Shown here: positions 63,977-64,000 of the stretch, piece by piece | Layout of the letters: every line of letters begins with the position of its first letter | How positions within the stretch are numbered: position 1 is the stretch's first letter | Source: Paraburkholderia acidipaludis NBRC 101816 | GTDB taxonomy: Bacteria; Pseudomonadota; Gammaproteobacteria; Burkholderiales; Burkholderiaceae | Assembly (NCBI RefSeq): GCF_000684975.1 | Contig: NZ_BAXZ01000015.1 | Coordinates: forward strand, 140,382 to 204,381 | DNA: 64,000 nucleotides | Reading direction: 5' to 3' | Translations under genes and position numbers: made by a program | The notes under the pieces: model-generated | Databases searched by the model: none | What the model was told of the DNA's origin: nothing | What the model saw: only the letters and a program-made list of their open reading frames with translations

Positions 63977-64000
63977 AAAGGTAAATAAAAGTGTCACCAA

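Larger units (their letters stand above)
24180..64000. mobile_element. Genomic island inserted in comM, Tn7-like (Tn6022/TnsF type); right end outside window
   Basis: The left border is set by the loss of comM homology at about 24179. The island holds only accessory genes and ends on the right with tnsA, tnsB, tnsC, tniQ and a TnsF-type tyrosine recombinase. Known comM-targeting Tn7 relatives insert in the same Walker B segment. I could not identify matching terminal repeats at the left border, and the right terminus lies beyond 64000, so the island may be one transposon or several elements stacked at the same site. Confidence 0.75.

Noticed and set aside
24180..64000. Possibility that the island is a tRNA-integrated ICE
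   Set aside because: No tRNA gene or tRNA 3' repeat is seen, and no conjugation genes are present; the Tn7-like module and comM border explain it better.

Overview
The window is GC-rich DNA from a member of the Burkholderiales, most likely Paraburkholderia, Caballeronia or Burkholderia. This is inferred from the caa3-type oxidase cluster, the short-chain PTS (EIIA-HPr-EI), the GshA/GshB pair, BMFP/UbiK and H-NS-type proteins, and the gene neighbourhood. No rRNA, tRNA or CRISPR array was recognised.

Region 1 (1-24179) is ordinary core chromosome. It holds cytochrome c oxidase and its assembly genes (ctaE, ctaG, a 46-aa assembly protein, ctaD, ctaC), a BioC-like methyltransferase, comF, trmL, a macro-domain protein, gpsA, secB, grxC, a rhodanese, gpmA, a CtpA-type protease, a MoeB-like protein, ptsI/ptsH/EIIA, gshB/gshA, amtB/glnK with a consensus sigma-54 promoter, ubiK, and the first two thirds of comM.

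Region 2 (about 24180 to beyond 64000) is a genomic island. comM is cut inside its Walker B coding segment (LFLDEL). Everything after it is accessory: IS110-family elements, IS5-, IS630-, ISNCY- and TnpB-type fragments, two toxin-antitoxin modules, chromate, Co/Ni and arsenic resistance (chrA; dmeR-dmeF; arsR-arsI-arsC-acr3-arsH), an H-NS paralogue, two related methyltransferases, envelope-lipid genes (an LpxL-like acyltransferase and an HpnI-like glycosyltransferase), a two-component system with cytochrome b561, a poly-histidine secreted protein, and remnants of a phage tail gene and of a defence-type nuclease.

The right end (57892-63882) carries a Tn7-like transposition module: tnsA, tnsB, tnsC, a short tniQ, and a convergent 559-aa tyrosine recombinase of the TnsF type. 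TnsF-bearing Tn6022-like transposons are known to target comM, so the broken comM and this module explain each other: the island was probably delivered to comM by a Tn7-like element carrying metal-resistance cargo. Two features are unusual. The TnsF-like protein keeps a full set of tyrosine-recombinase active-site residues, although the characterised Tn7-associated TnsF has an inactivated domain. In addition, tnsB is interrupted by an in-frame TAG, so the element may now be immobile. The rest of comM and the outer end of the element should lie just past the right edge of the window.

A second non-obvious signal is a conserved noncoding segment at the same relative place behind both IS110-type transposase genes, with equal internal spacing. 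It is a candidate guide (bridge/seek) RNA.
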